Below are positions 32,967 to 43,663 of a stretch of 64,000 nucleotides of DNA, piece after piece. A program made the translations under genes and the position numbers. The stretch is taken from NCBI RefSeq assembly GCF_016808095.1, contig NC_068973.1, positions 21,702,501 through 21,766,500 of the forward strand, written 5' to 3'. The notes below the pieces were generated by a model. It searched no databases and was not told the DNA's origin. It worked only from the letters and a program-made list of their open reading frames with translations. Positions within the stretch are counted from its first letter, which is position 1, and every line of letters begins with the position of its first letter. The DNA comes from Vigna angularis (Eukaryota > Streptophyta > Magnoliopsida > Fabales > Fabaceae).

Positions 32967-34165
32967 ATGGCCTTCTCATCGGGCAAAGGAATTAAGACTG
33001 GGGGAAATAAGAGGAAGGAACCAGAGTGCCCCTATTCTAACAAGTTCCTCTCCCTTATACATGAGCAACACTTCCTCACTGTCCAAGATAGAAGGCTCTT
33101 GATGGAGCGGAAGGCGGGTTGGGTACCAGACTTGGCTCCACAATTTGGGGAGGAAGTAGAGAGTAGAAAGTGGGAGAGAATAGCCACTTACCCTACACCA
33201 GAAAACATAACAGTGGTCAAGGAATTCTACACCAATGCAAGATCACTGGGTGACTCTCCCACTGAGGACTATATGAGCTATGTTAGAGGAAAAATCATTT
33301 GGTACGGTCTTGACTCAATTAACAGGTTTTTGCATATTGAATGGACTAGTGTGCAGTGTCAGTTTGCTCTGAACATGGAAGAAGGAGCATATTTTGAGGA
33401 TATGGAGAGTGTGCTATGTGTGCCTAGAGGGAATTTTCAAAGGAATAGGAATGGTGCAGCTGTGCATATTAGGAGAGCTTATATGACTTCCCTTGCAAAA
33501 TACTGGATGGCGTTTTCTTATGCCAATATCCAGCCTTGTTCTCATGTTTTTGATATTACTGTCAACATGGCCCTTTTTCTATATTGTGTGTTTAGAGGGA
33601 TGAACATTAATATTGGCCATGTCATAGCAAGTGAGATTCAGACCTATGCCAGTACTATGAACAACAAGGCACCCTTGGGGCATCCATCTCTGATCACACA
33701 CCTCTATGAGTTAGTTGGGGTTAACACTTCTTCACCACCATTGGAGTGTCCTAGGAAGGCGATTGATGAGGCATACTATAGACGTATTATGGAGGAGATG
33801 AGGTAGCTCAACCAGTACCACCACCACGTCCCTCTAGAAGGAGAGGACCACCACAAGCACATGCACCACCTCATGATGCAGAGCCTTTTCAGATGAGGGA
33901 CATGTATATGTCTCTGATGGAGGACATGTTGCAGTCTATTCACAGAGGGCAAGTTGCCACTACGGAGATGATCATAGGGATGTATGATACACCCCCTTGA
34001 AGACGGTGGACTATGGATGAATTCAACAATGTGGTGGCATGGCCAAAAGAGCAGGCACAAGGCAGTGGAGTTGGAGCAGCTGAAGCTCTAGCTGTGGAGG
34101 ATGATGATGATTTTGAAGATGTTGAAGAAGGAGAGGTGGAAGATTCTGATGATAGCATGGGTTGA
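32967..34165 (+). pseudogene. Accessory ORF of element B
   Basis: About 400 codons beginning MAFSSGKGIKTGGNKRK. Conserved blocks: RRLLMERKAG, VVKEFYTNA, QCQFALNMEEGAYF, YWMAFSYANIQPCSH, INIGHVIASEI, APLGHPSLITHL. A one-base deletion near 33785 shifts the frame after the conserved domain; the shifted frame runs, with a TGA near 33997, to an acidic tail (EDDDDFEDVEEGEVEDSDDS) and TGA at 34163-34165. The family is the same as in A and D; no enzymatic motif is recognised. Confidence 0.82.
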
Positions 34166-34176
34166 TGAGGAGCTAA

Positions 34177-34202
34177 GATAGCATCTACTAATGGATGCTA
34201 TC
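34177..34202 (+). other. Nine-bp hairpin after the accessory ORF (element B)
   Basis: GATAGCATC (34177-34185), loop TACTAATG, GATGCTATC (34194-34202): a perfect 9-bp stem 11 bases after the stop. The loop is one base different from the array loops. Element D has the equivalent at 41195-41220 with a changed stem. Confidence 0.82.
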
Positions 34203-35248
34203 AACACTAGAGCAGGACTTTTCTTATCTTTTATTTTGTATTATTGAACTTATTTGCTTCTGTTTTTAGAATAGGTTGTGATGTACTCAGTTTGAAACTT
34301 TATCTGATGTGATGGTTTGATTGACTTGTGCATGATGAGTATTGCTTGATGATGCTTGGATATTGATTGATGTTGAGATTGTACACCATATGCTGAAATA
34401 CAGGTGGTTGTTCACAAGCTATTTGAACAGATGCATGATGTTGTGATTGTGATTATGATGCTAAGCAGGATTTGTATCTGGAATATATTGAATGTTAAAT
34501 GAGCCTATATGTGAGGTTTTGAACTCCAGAGTTTTTGTGAATGAGGACTATTACTTTGAAAGCATGAATGACTTTGCCCAGGTTTCTGTGATTGAATCAA
34601 TTGCTTGCATGTGTCATATGATCAAGGCCATCTGTTGTTATCCCTTTTTAGCCAATGCATGATTTTAACCCAGTAAAAGAGAGCACAAGGTGTTCTATCC
34701 TTTGAACCTCTAGCCTTGGACATGATATGAAAACCCTTTTGGAAAATCTTTACCTTGAGTTAAGTTGAGAATATTTGTGGTATTGATAAAGGTTCAAGTT
34801 TAGGGTTGTTGGGAAATTTGAAAAGGGAAAATAAATAAGCATTGAGCTAAGTGTTGAGCAAATGAAAAGCAAAAGAAAAAGGAAAGAAAAAGAAAGAAAA
34901 AGAAAAGCTCAATGCAAGGGAAAGTTAGGAAGAAGTGAGAATGGTTTTGAATGACTCTCTTAACTCATGGATTTTGTGATCTAGAAAATCCAATTTTCTT
35001 ATTAACCCAACCACATTATAAGCCATAAAGAAGTCCTTGTGATGATGCTTGCTTGTGAATGTGTTTGATTATGGTTAAATAAAAGGCAAAGTTGATCCAT
35101 GTGACATTGTGATAGTAGAGTGAATGAGTGACCTCTATATACACTTGTGTGATTGAGTGAAACACTTTATCTGGTGAGGAATGATTCCATGAGCACTTGA
35201 CTACATCTATGCTTAGTTAATTGATCATTCATGAGAATAACATTAATG
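34203..35248 (+). other. 3' UTR of element B
   Basis: Matches element 1's 3' UTR from TGAACTTATTTGCTTCTG onward, including the purine-rich tract near 34862-34910. It is cut before the polypurine tract by the reversed LTR at 35249. No gene is supported. Confidence 0.75.
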
Positions 35249-36568
35249 ACAAATTTATGAACACCAAAAAACGGCGCCAAAAACTTGTTTAACCCTCGGC
35301 AAGTGTGACCGAATCATATCAAGAAATAAACTCGGTAAGACCAAGTATCGTTCTCCCAAAGGACTCACGGCCTAGTTAGTTATATGATTTGTTGATTATT
35401 TAAGACTTGTGAACAAATTCTTGTGGTTTCCAATGCAAAAGACAATAAGTAAACATGTATGAATGAGTTTGATCAATGGAAAAGAGGAACACAAACACGG
35501 AACGAATTATATGGATGAGTATGTTGTTGGGGAAATCAATTTCATCTTATCCACTCTTATATATTTTAGGAATTCATCATTCTTTTCATCAAAGTTAATG
35601 TCGCTCTCTAAATTACCTTAAACCCGATGTCTCGACGAAGAAAACCTATCCTTAATTATGAGTTCATACAATTCCTAGCATCCCTAATAATTAATTTTGA
35701 AGCACAGAAGCTTAAAGGCAACCAACCCTCATATCCCTATGTCTAGGCGATATTACTTTTGGGAGAAATTCCCCGGATCTAGATTTTAGCTTATGTGTCC
35801 ATATCACTACAATCAATAATCATGACATCGAATGAGTTAAACAATGCATGCTTTGAGCAAAGATGAAAAACCCTAACTAATGATGAAAGAAAGCATGTAT
35901 CAAAGATATGATGTTTAAACATAAAATTCCATATATGAGAGTTTCACAAGATTACATTGATTCCCCAACAACAATAAGAGTTTAGTTCACCATATTCATG
36001 GTGAAACTAGATGAAATACAATGAGATAGTGAAAGATAGAACGCTAGAAAGATGAGTAGGTAGCCTTAGCATCCAAGATCTTCCTCCAAGGGGTGGAAAG
36101 GTGTGTGTTTGCTTCGTCTCCAGCCAAAGATACAAACCTTAGAAAGTCCTAAAGCTTATATACTATTCGTAATATTAAAGAAAAGTGGGCCTAAGCCCAA
36201 AATACCACCGCTCAGCGGTACCAGTGCGTAGTCAATTCTCCCCTCAGTTGCACGTTCACCCCTCAGCGGAGCCAACGGGTGTTCTTGAGTGCCGCTCAGC
36301 GGTAAACTGAGGCTGAGCGGTACTTGCGGCTTCTTTTCTTTTTGCACTTTTTGAGTTCTTTTGTGATTCCATCTCTATCCTTCTTCACTTCTTTCATCAA
36401 ATTCACCTTAAAACCTGCGTAAAACACTGAAATCAAGCATAAACCTGTCCAACTCTCTTATTTCTAAAAATATGAACAAAAGCATGATTCTAAGCTAGTT
36501 TCTAAGTGTTAAAGGTTGCTTTTAGTATCAATTTTAAGCATAAAAATAACAATTTTTCGACTGTTATC
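35249..36568 (-). repeat. Reversed family-1 LTR
   Basis: TAATGACAAATTTATGAACACC to TTCGACTGTTATCA, about 1320 bp, with AGCTTATATACTATTC (TATA) near 36153 and CCGCTCAGCGG words at about 36208-36320. Flanks (AACAT, CAAAT) do not form a clear target duplication, and left and right flanks come from different UTR positions. It may therefore be a rearrangement product, not a simple solo LTR. Confidence 0.75.
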
Positions 36569-37361
36569 ACAAATAACACAGGTGGTTGCTCATAATATTG
36601 TGAAACAGATGCATGATGAATTGTGATTGTGATTATGATACTAAGCAGGATGTTTATCAAATTGTGGAACTTGAGTTAACCTGTGAGAGATTAGGCTCCA
36701 GAGTTTTTGATTGATTGAGTGTTATTGCTTTGGAAGCATGATTGATTTTGCCTAATTTTATATGATTGAACCACTTGCTTGCGTGTTACAAATGTCAAGG
36801 CCATGTTTTTCTTCTCCCTTAGAGCCAATGTTTATAGGTGAACCCAATAAAGATCAATGTTTTCTTTAACCTTTGCATCTTGAGCCTAATTTAGAAAAGT
36901 GGAAAAACCCTTTTTGAAATCCTTACCTTGAGTTAAGTAGAGTATGTTTTTGTGGTAATGGAGAATGGTTCAAGTTTGGGGTGGTGAGAAACCGAAAAGA
37001 ACTTTGTGAAATTCATTAAAAAGCATTGGGCAAAAGCAAAAAGCAAAAGAGAAGAAAAGAAAGAAAAGAAAAGGTTAAGCTCAATGCAAATAAAGTTGGG
37101 AATGAGTTGAATATTGGTTTCTCACATAAAAGAATAAAGAGAATTGAGATTTAATGAGAATAAATGAAATGTGCACTCTCTTAACTCAAGGAATTTTGTT
37201 GTCTAGAAAAACCAATTTTCTTCTTAGCCTAGCCTCAATACAAGCCTGGAAAAGTCCTTGTGATGATAACTTGCTTGTGAGTGTGTTTGATATGTGGTTA
37301 AATGAAAGGCAAAGTTGATTCATGTGACATTGTGATGGTAGAGTGTAAGAGTGACACCTCA
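36569..37361 (+). other. 3' UTR fragment of a family-3-like element
   Basis: Similar to 5390-6170 (GCAGGATGTTTATCAAATTG, the AAAGAGAAGAAAAGAAAGAA tract near 37045). Interrupted at 37361 by the chromovirus-like element, leaving CCTCA (37357-37361) as its likely target site. No ORF is supported. Confidence 0.65.
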
Positions 37362-37660
37362 TGATGGAGACTAGTCCCGACTGGAAACCAGCAGACAAAA
37401 ACTCCAAAATTGATGAAACCAGCAGTGACTGAAGGTGCAACGGATTGATTAAACCAGCAAGGTCCATGCCTCATTCCAGCTCATCCAGCAAGATTCATGC
37501 CTCATTCCAAGTCAGCCAAGTCATGTGAAAAATTTTGGTGCCTTTCCCATTCCGCAAGCACCTTCCTTTTTGGCTCCTTTGCTTTCCTTTATTGATTTAA
37601 CTTCTTGGATGACTCAATCATGGTCTCCAAGCTTTATTAGTCCCTACAAAATAAAGTATA
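37362..37660 (-). repeat. 3' LTR region of the chromovirus-like element
   Basis: TGATGGAGACTAGTCCCGAC at 37362 matches CGATGGAGACTAGTCCCAGC at 55288 and the similarity runs on for about 100 bp until the copia insertion ends the second copy. The inner boundary near the pol stop (37667) cannot be set because the partner is cut. Confidence 0.6.
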
Positions 37661-37666
37661 AGTGCT

Positions 37667-38662
37667 TTAGTTAAGAGAAGAAGGATTTTTATAAGTAACC
37701 TTCCATAGAATTAAAATGTTAGGTGATCCTTCTTCTTCTTGAATCTTCCCAGCCATGGCTCTAGTAAGAGATTCAATGTGATTTCTTGATGGTCTTCCAT
37801 CAAACCCTCCCTCTTGAAAAGGATCTGTCCTCAGATCTACTTCATCGTGTTGATCATCTCCTGTGAAAGGAATAAAATCGTAGATGTTAAAAGTAGGACT
37901 GACACCATAACTTTCAAGAAGGTCTAATATGTATGCATTATGATTTATCTTTTTGACCACTTTGAAAGGACCATATCCTCTTGGACTAAGTTTGGACTTT
38001 CGTTGAGAGGGAAATCTTTCCTTTCTCAAATGAAGCCCAACTAAGTCTCCTTCTTCAAAAAACTATTTTCTTTCTCGGTTTGTTGTTATACTCTGCATAT
38101 TTTTGGGTTTGTTTTTCAATTTGGGTTTTAACCTTCTCTTGTAATTTCTTGATAAACTCCGCTTTAGATACACCTTCTTTATGAAGAAAAGAAGATGTTT
38201 TTGGAAGAGGTAGTAAATCAAGAGGTGTAATAGGGTTAAAACCATAAACAACATCAAAAGGAGAAAGATTAGTAGTCTTGTGAACTACTCTATTATAAGC
38301 AAATTCAATATGAGGTAGATGATCATCCTAACTTTTATTATTACTTCTTAATATTACCCTTAAAAAAGTAGATAGAGATATATTTACTACTTCCATCAGT
38401 TTGTGGGTGACATGTGGTAGAAAATAGAAGTTTAGTTCCTAGCTTTTCCCATAAAGTTTTCCAAAAATTGCTTAGGAACTTAACATCTTTATTAGACACT
38501 ATGGTTTTGGGTAAGCCATGCAATCTCACTATTTCTTTGAAGAAGAGTCTAGATATATAGCTAGCATCATGTACTTTGTGGCAGGGTATAAAATGTGCCA
38601 TTTTACTAAAACGATCTACTACCACAAATATAGAATCATACCCCTTTTGAGTTCTTGGCAAT
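37667..38662 (-). pseudogene. Integrase, 3' part (chromovirus-like element), disabled
   Basis: Continues the pol frame broken at 47583 by element [13 protein letters not shown] and the second Asp (NKDVKF) are present, but 7-8 bases are lost just after HPQTDG, shifting the frame at the catalytic Glu. The C-terminal part (38029-37667) reads SPRGYGPFKVVKKINHNAY and DLRTDPFQEGG and stops at 37667-37669. Frames are also broken between 38341 and 38029. Confidence 0.82.
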
Positions 38663-39964
38663 TGATGGACAGATTTATGATCACCAAAATATGATGTCAC
38701 AAACTTGTTTTACAATCGGCAAGTATGACCGAATCGTTTCAAGTAATAAACTTGGTAAGACCAAGAATCGTTCTCCCAAAGGACTCACAGCCTAGTTTAG
38801 TTATGTGATTTGTTGATTAGCTAAGACTTAAAAATAAAATAATTGGATTTTATATGCAAAAGACGAAAATAAACATGTATGCATGAGGGTGATCAATGGC
38901 TAAAAGAAAATACAAATACTTTCAATGGAATATATGGATGAGTATGTTGTTGGGGGTCAATTTCATCTTATCCACTCTCATATATTTTAGGAATTCAACA
39001 TTCAAGTCATCATTGTTAATGCCACTCTCTAAATTACCTTGTCAAGAAGGCCTATCCCCAATTACGAGTTCATACAATTCCTAGCATTCCTAATAATTAG
39101 TTCTTTTAGCACAGGAGCTTAACGACAACCAATATACTATTGGGAGTAATTCCCCGGATCTAGACTTCCTCGTATGTTCCCGTATCGACAAAATCAATAA
39201 TCATGCATTGAATGAGTTAAACAAAGCAAGCCTTGAGCAAAGAAGGAAAAACCCTAACTAATGATGAAAGAAAGAATATGTCTTAGATTAAGATGCAAGC
39301 ACAAATTCCATATATGAGAGCTTCAAAAGATTACATTGATTCCCCAACAAACATACAAGGTTTAGTTCACCATATTCATGGTGAACCTAGATGAACAATA
39401 ATGAAAGAATGAAAGATAAAACCCTAAAAAGGTGAAGAGGTAGCCTGAGCATCCAAGATCCTCCTTCAAAGGGGTGAAAGAGAGAGTATTTGCTTCGTCA
39501 CAGCCAAAGATACAAACCCTAGGAAACCCTAAAGCTTATATACTATTCGTAAATTACAGAAAATTTAGGCCCAAGCCCATAAGTGTGCCGCTCAGCGGTA
39601 AAGTACCGCTCAGCGGTGAGTGCGTGAGTAGTTTTCTCCCCTCAGCGGCCATTTTGCCCCTCAGCGGATCTCCCGTGAGCTCCTGAGTGCCGCTCAGCGG
39701 TAAACTGCCGCTAAGCGGTAGTTGCGGCTTCTCAATTTGCACTTTTTGATGTCTTTTCTGATTCCATCTCTCTCCTTCTTCACTTCTTTCACCAAATTCA
39801 CCTTAAAACCTGCACAAAAACACTGAAATCAAGCATAAACCTGTCCAGCTCTCTTATTTCTGAAAATATGAATAAAAACATGATTTCAAGCTAGTTTCTA
39901 AGTATAAAGGTTGCTTTTAGTATCAATTTTAAGCATGAAAATAACAGTTTTTCAACTGTTATCA
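38663..39964 (-). repeat. 3' LTR of element D
   Basis: TGATGGACAGATTTATGATC to CAACTGTTATCA on the plus strand, 1302 bp. CCGCTCAGCGG and CCCCTCAGCGG words crowd 39587-39720; the TATA region AGCTTATATACTATTC is at about 39533. The polypurine tract (reverse of CAACCCCAAACTTAG) adjoins at 39965. Confidence 0.9.
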
Positions 39965-41194
39965 CAACCCCAAACTTAGAACTTTGCTTGTCCTCAAGCA
40001 AATAAGATGTAACTCAATCTTCAACCAATTCATATGATGGTTCCCTTATTCAAAAATCCTCTTTTTCAAGATAAGTAAAAACTTCAATCAAACTTATGAC
40101 CAAGAGTTCAATCAAGATGTGCACATGCTTTAGTGTTCACAAAGTCATTTAAATTCCAACAAATGCTATTTTTCATGAATGATCAATCAAGTAAGCATGG
40201 ATGTTCATGTGTTCATGGAATATTTCCTCACTAGGTAAAGTGTTTCACTCACACACAAGTGTATAAGAGGTAATCACTCATTCACTCTACTATCACAATG
40301 TCACATGAATCAACTTTGCCTTTCATTTTACCACAATCAAAAACATTCACAAGCATGCATCATCACAAAGACTTTTCAATGGCTTATAATGTGGCTGGGG
40401 TAACAAGAAAATTGGTTTTTCTGGATCACAAAATCCTTGAGTTAAGAGAATCATAATCAACACAATTAGTCTTATTTTTCCCAACTTGCCTTTTTCATTT
40501 GCATTGAGCTTTGCTTCTTTTTCTTTTCTTTTCTTTTTCTTTGCATATTCTTACTTTTTTGCTCTTAGCTCAATGCTTTTCCTTTTTCATGTTTTCCCAA
40601 CAACCCCAAACTTGAACATTTAACAATACCACACAATATCTTCTACTTAACTCAAGGTAAAGATTTTCAAACGTTTTTAATTTATGTTGAAGGCTAAGGG
40701 TTCAAAGGATAGAACACAAAGTGTTCTCTTTTAGTGGGCTAACTTTATAAATTTGGCCAATAAAAAGGGTTCCAACAAACGGCCTTGATCACATGATGCA
40801 AAACAAGCAATTGATTCAATCATAGAAAACCTGGGCAAAATCATTCATGTTTCCAAAGTAATAGCATTCAACAATAACAACTCTGGAGCTCAAAACCTCA
40901 CATATAAGCTCATTCACATTTGACATACACATCCTGCTTAATTTCTCAATCACAATCATAATATCATGCATTTGTTCACAAAGCTTGTGAATCACCTATA
41001 TAAGCATTTTAATGTGCACATCATCTCAACATCAATCAATCAATAAGCATCATCAAGCATTACTTATCAAACAATCACAGTTAATAACAAACCATCAAAA
41101 CAAACCAGGTTTCCAAAAGAGTACATCAAACCCTAATCTAAAAACAAAAATAAATAAGTTCAGAAAACTTAAACCAACAAAAGCATAAGCATAT
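39965..41194 (-). other. 3' UTR of element D
   Basis: Contains the polypurine tract, the conserved stem-loop (39983-40002) and the reverse of the purine-rich tract (about 40513-40545). No gene is supported. Confidence 0.78.
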
Positions 41195-41220
41195 GATAAC
41201 ATTCATTAGTAAATGCTATC
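41195..41220 (-). other. Nine-bp hairpin after the accessory ORF (element D)
   Basis: In sense: GATAGCATT, loop TACTAATG, AATGTTATC. Compared with element B the C:G pair next to the loop is T:A, and one pair is G:U in sense (A:C on the other strand). Confidence 0.82.
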
Positions 41221-41231
41221 TCAGCTCCTCA

Positions 41232-42458
41232 TCAATCTGAGCTGTCCTCTGTATCTTCCTCTTCCTCCTCATCTTCATCATCTTCAAATGCATCATCATC
41301 ATCAGCTTCATCTTCTTCCATCTCTCTAGCTGAAGTTTCAGCTCCTCCTCCTTGCTCTGGCTCCTCTGGCCAAGCTACCACATTATGGAATTCATCCATA
41401 GTCCACCTATGAGCTGGAGGTGTGACATACATCCCCACAATCATCTCAGTAGTAGCCACCTGCCCTCTATGAATGGACTATAGCTGAGCACCTATAAGAG
41501 ACATGTACATGTCTCTCATCTGAAACGGTTCTGCCTCATGTGTCTCGGCAGATGTCTGGCTCTATGCTGGCCCTCTTTCTCTGCGAGCACGGCGTGGTGG
41601 AACTGGCTGAGCTGCATCCTCACCTCCACAGTACTGTCTGTAATAAGCCTCATCAATGGCTTTTCTTGGCCTTTCAAATGGTGGAACAGAAGTATCCACC
41701 CCAGCTAGCTTGCAAAGGTGAGTAATCAAGGAGGGATGTCCCAGGGGTGCTTTGTTGTTTGAGGTATTGGCACACACACTAATCTCATCAGCTATCACCT
41801 GCCCAATGTTAACATTTAAGTTCCTGATAGCACAGTAGATGAAGAGTGCCCTGTTGAGAGTAATATCTGACACATGTGAACATGGCTGAATGTTGGCATG
41901 AGAAAATGCCATCCAATACTTTGCAAGAGGAGTCAAATCCGTCCTCCTAATGTTAACCACTGAGCCAGATCTATTCCTTTGGAAGTGTCCTCCAGGTATG
42001 CATAGTACTCTCTCTACATCCTCATAATCAGCATCTTCCTCCATACAAAGAGCAAACTGGCACTGCTCACCAGCCCACACAGTGTCCAGGAAGTTATTGA
42101 TAGAATCAGGATCATACCTGATAGCATTGCCTCTGACATAGCCCAGATAATTTTCAGCTAGATAGTCACCAATCTTTTTTGCATTGGTGTAGAACTCTTT
42201 TACCACAGCTATGTTGGCAGGTGCAAGGTATGTGGCTAGCTTTCCCCAGTCATTCCCTAACACTTGCTCTCCAAATTGAGGAGCAAAGTTAGGTATCATT
42301 CCAACTTTTCTTTCCATTAGAAGTCTCCTGTCCTGAACCACCCTAAAGTGCTTCTCTTGTTTCCGAGAGAGGAACCTACTAGAATAGGACTGTTCCGGTT
42401 CCTTTTCCTTTCTCTTGGTTGCCATGGTTTTCAATCTCTTTCCTGAAGAGGATGCCAT
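41232..42458 (-). pseudogene. Accessory ORF of element D
   Basis: One frame of 409 codons from ATG at 42458 (MASSSGKRLKTMATKRK) to the stop at 41232, broken only by TAG at 41562-41564 and TAG at 41478-41480. The conserved region reads KEFYTNAKKIGDY, QCQFALCMEEDADYEDVE, YWMAFSHANIQPCSH, LNVNIGQVIADEI and APLGHPSLITHLCKLAGVD. The C-terminus is strongly acidic (EDDEDEEEEEDTEDSSD), the N-terminus basic. No transmembrane helix or catalytic motif is seen. The product's role is unknown; nuclear or nucleic-acid association is only a guess from charge. Confidence 0.85.
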
Positions 42459-43325
42459 TCCTACATTTAAACACAAATACAAAACCACAGAACATGATGT
42501 TAATCATTAGTAAAACACAGAACACAACTCCTTTCTAAGCTAAACCACCGCTGAGGGCCAGAATTTCCCCTCAGCGCCACCAGTGCTACATTCTAGATCA
42601 CAAAAACCAAGTCTCGCAGAGTGCCGCTCAGCGGTAGTTTACCCCTGAGCGGTAACTCTGCAAAATTTTGAAAAACTTCTTTTAAAGCTGTCCTAACTCC
42701 ACCCAAATGCAATTTTCAGTTTTCCAGTTCATAATCATGCAGTTTAATCGGTTCAAACATCAAATATATCATCAAATCATGCATAGAAATCAAAACCCCT
42801 AAATAATCATGCTTTGACAATCACATTCAAAATCATGAACCCTAGAATGAACAAAATGCATTTTACTTACTTGGGTGGAGATACTAGATGCAATGAGAAT
42901 GCTTCCAAGCTAAAATGGTCTCTTCCAACCCCAAACTTTGATGGCACACTAGTGAAAAAGTGAGTGGAAGAGAAGTTTTCTTAAGAGGGAAGAGTGAAAA
43001 GATGTGGAAAACCTTGGAGAAGGTATGTGGAGTGCTTGTGCAGAGAAGAGCCTGAAAGAATGAACAATTACGCAGCTTAGGGTTTAAAAATACCCTAATG
43101 GGCTCGGGTCCCGCTAAGGGGAAACAAAGCCCACTCTGCGAGAGTACCGCTCAACGGTAAGTTGCCGCTCAGCGGCACTTTCGTGAAGTGCTCTTCTCCT
43201 TCTTTTCTTAACCTACGTGCCTCTTAGGCATGCCCCTCACTGGTTCCCTGCAATTCTATGCTTAAAATACTTATGCAAACCCTACTATGCAACTAAAATG
43301 AAACAAACAAAAATATTCAATCAAT
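42459..43325 (-). promoter_or_regulatory. Intron and internal promoter-like block before the accessory ORF (element D)
   Basis: In sense: palindromes GTGCCGCTGAGCGGCAAC-type (43143-43185), TATA-like TAGGGTATTTTTAAACCCTA (about 43079-43098), leader, donor GTAAGT (plus 42865-42870), intron of 410 bp with more palindromes (about 42544-42655), acceptor AATGTAG (plus 42461 side), then ATG. The order matches A and B. Confidence 0.65.
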
Positions 43326-43655
43326 TGGGTTGCCTCCCAGGTAGCGCTTGTTTAACGTCACGAGCCTGACCCAAAATCCACCAACACCCATCAGTAGGTG
43401 TTACAAAATCCACCAACACCCATCAGTAGGTGTTACAAACTTACCAGCACCCATCAATAGGTGCAAAATTTTCTCACCAACACCCATCAGTAGGTGTTAC
43501 AACTTAGCAGCCTTCAGTAGATGCTATGTCCAGCAAAATATTTACACAATAATGTTCAACAAATTAAAAATTACAAAACCAAAATAAAATCAAAAGTTTT
43601 TAAATCACTGGGTTGCCTCCCAGCAAGCGCTCTTTTAATGTCATTAGCTTGACCC
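43326..43655 (-). other. Motif-hairpin-motif block of element D
   Basis: Second motif at 43326-43372, first motif at 43607-43655. Between them five hairpins (plus strand): AACACC/GGTGTT three times (43383-43402, 43415-43434, 43479-43498), GCACC/GGTGC (43447-43464), AGCAGC/GATGCT with one mismatch (43506-43525). Loops CATCAGTA, CATCAATA or CTTCAGTA. Confidence 0.82.
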
Positions 43656-43663
43656 AGTAAAGT

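Larger units (their letters stand above)
28700..35248 (+). mobile_element. Non-autonomous gypsy-derived element B
   Basis: Same layout as element A: LTR remnant, tRNA-Asp primer site, gag, protease, integrase-tail-like segment, motif, hairpins, motif, promoter/intron block, accessory ORF, terminal hairpin, 3' UTR. The 5' LTR keeps only about the last 225 bp. The 3' UTR stops at 35248 against a reversed LTR, so no 3' LTR in the right orientation is present. Confidence 0.83.

Noticed and set aside
35249..36568. Simple solo LTR
   Set aside because: No 5-bp target duplication, and flanks do not rejoin when the LTR is removed.
43383..43498. CRISPR-like regular repeats
   Set aside because: Plant nuclear context, irregular spacing, units are short hairpins without unique spacers.
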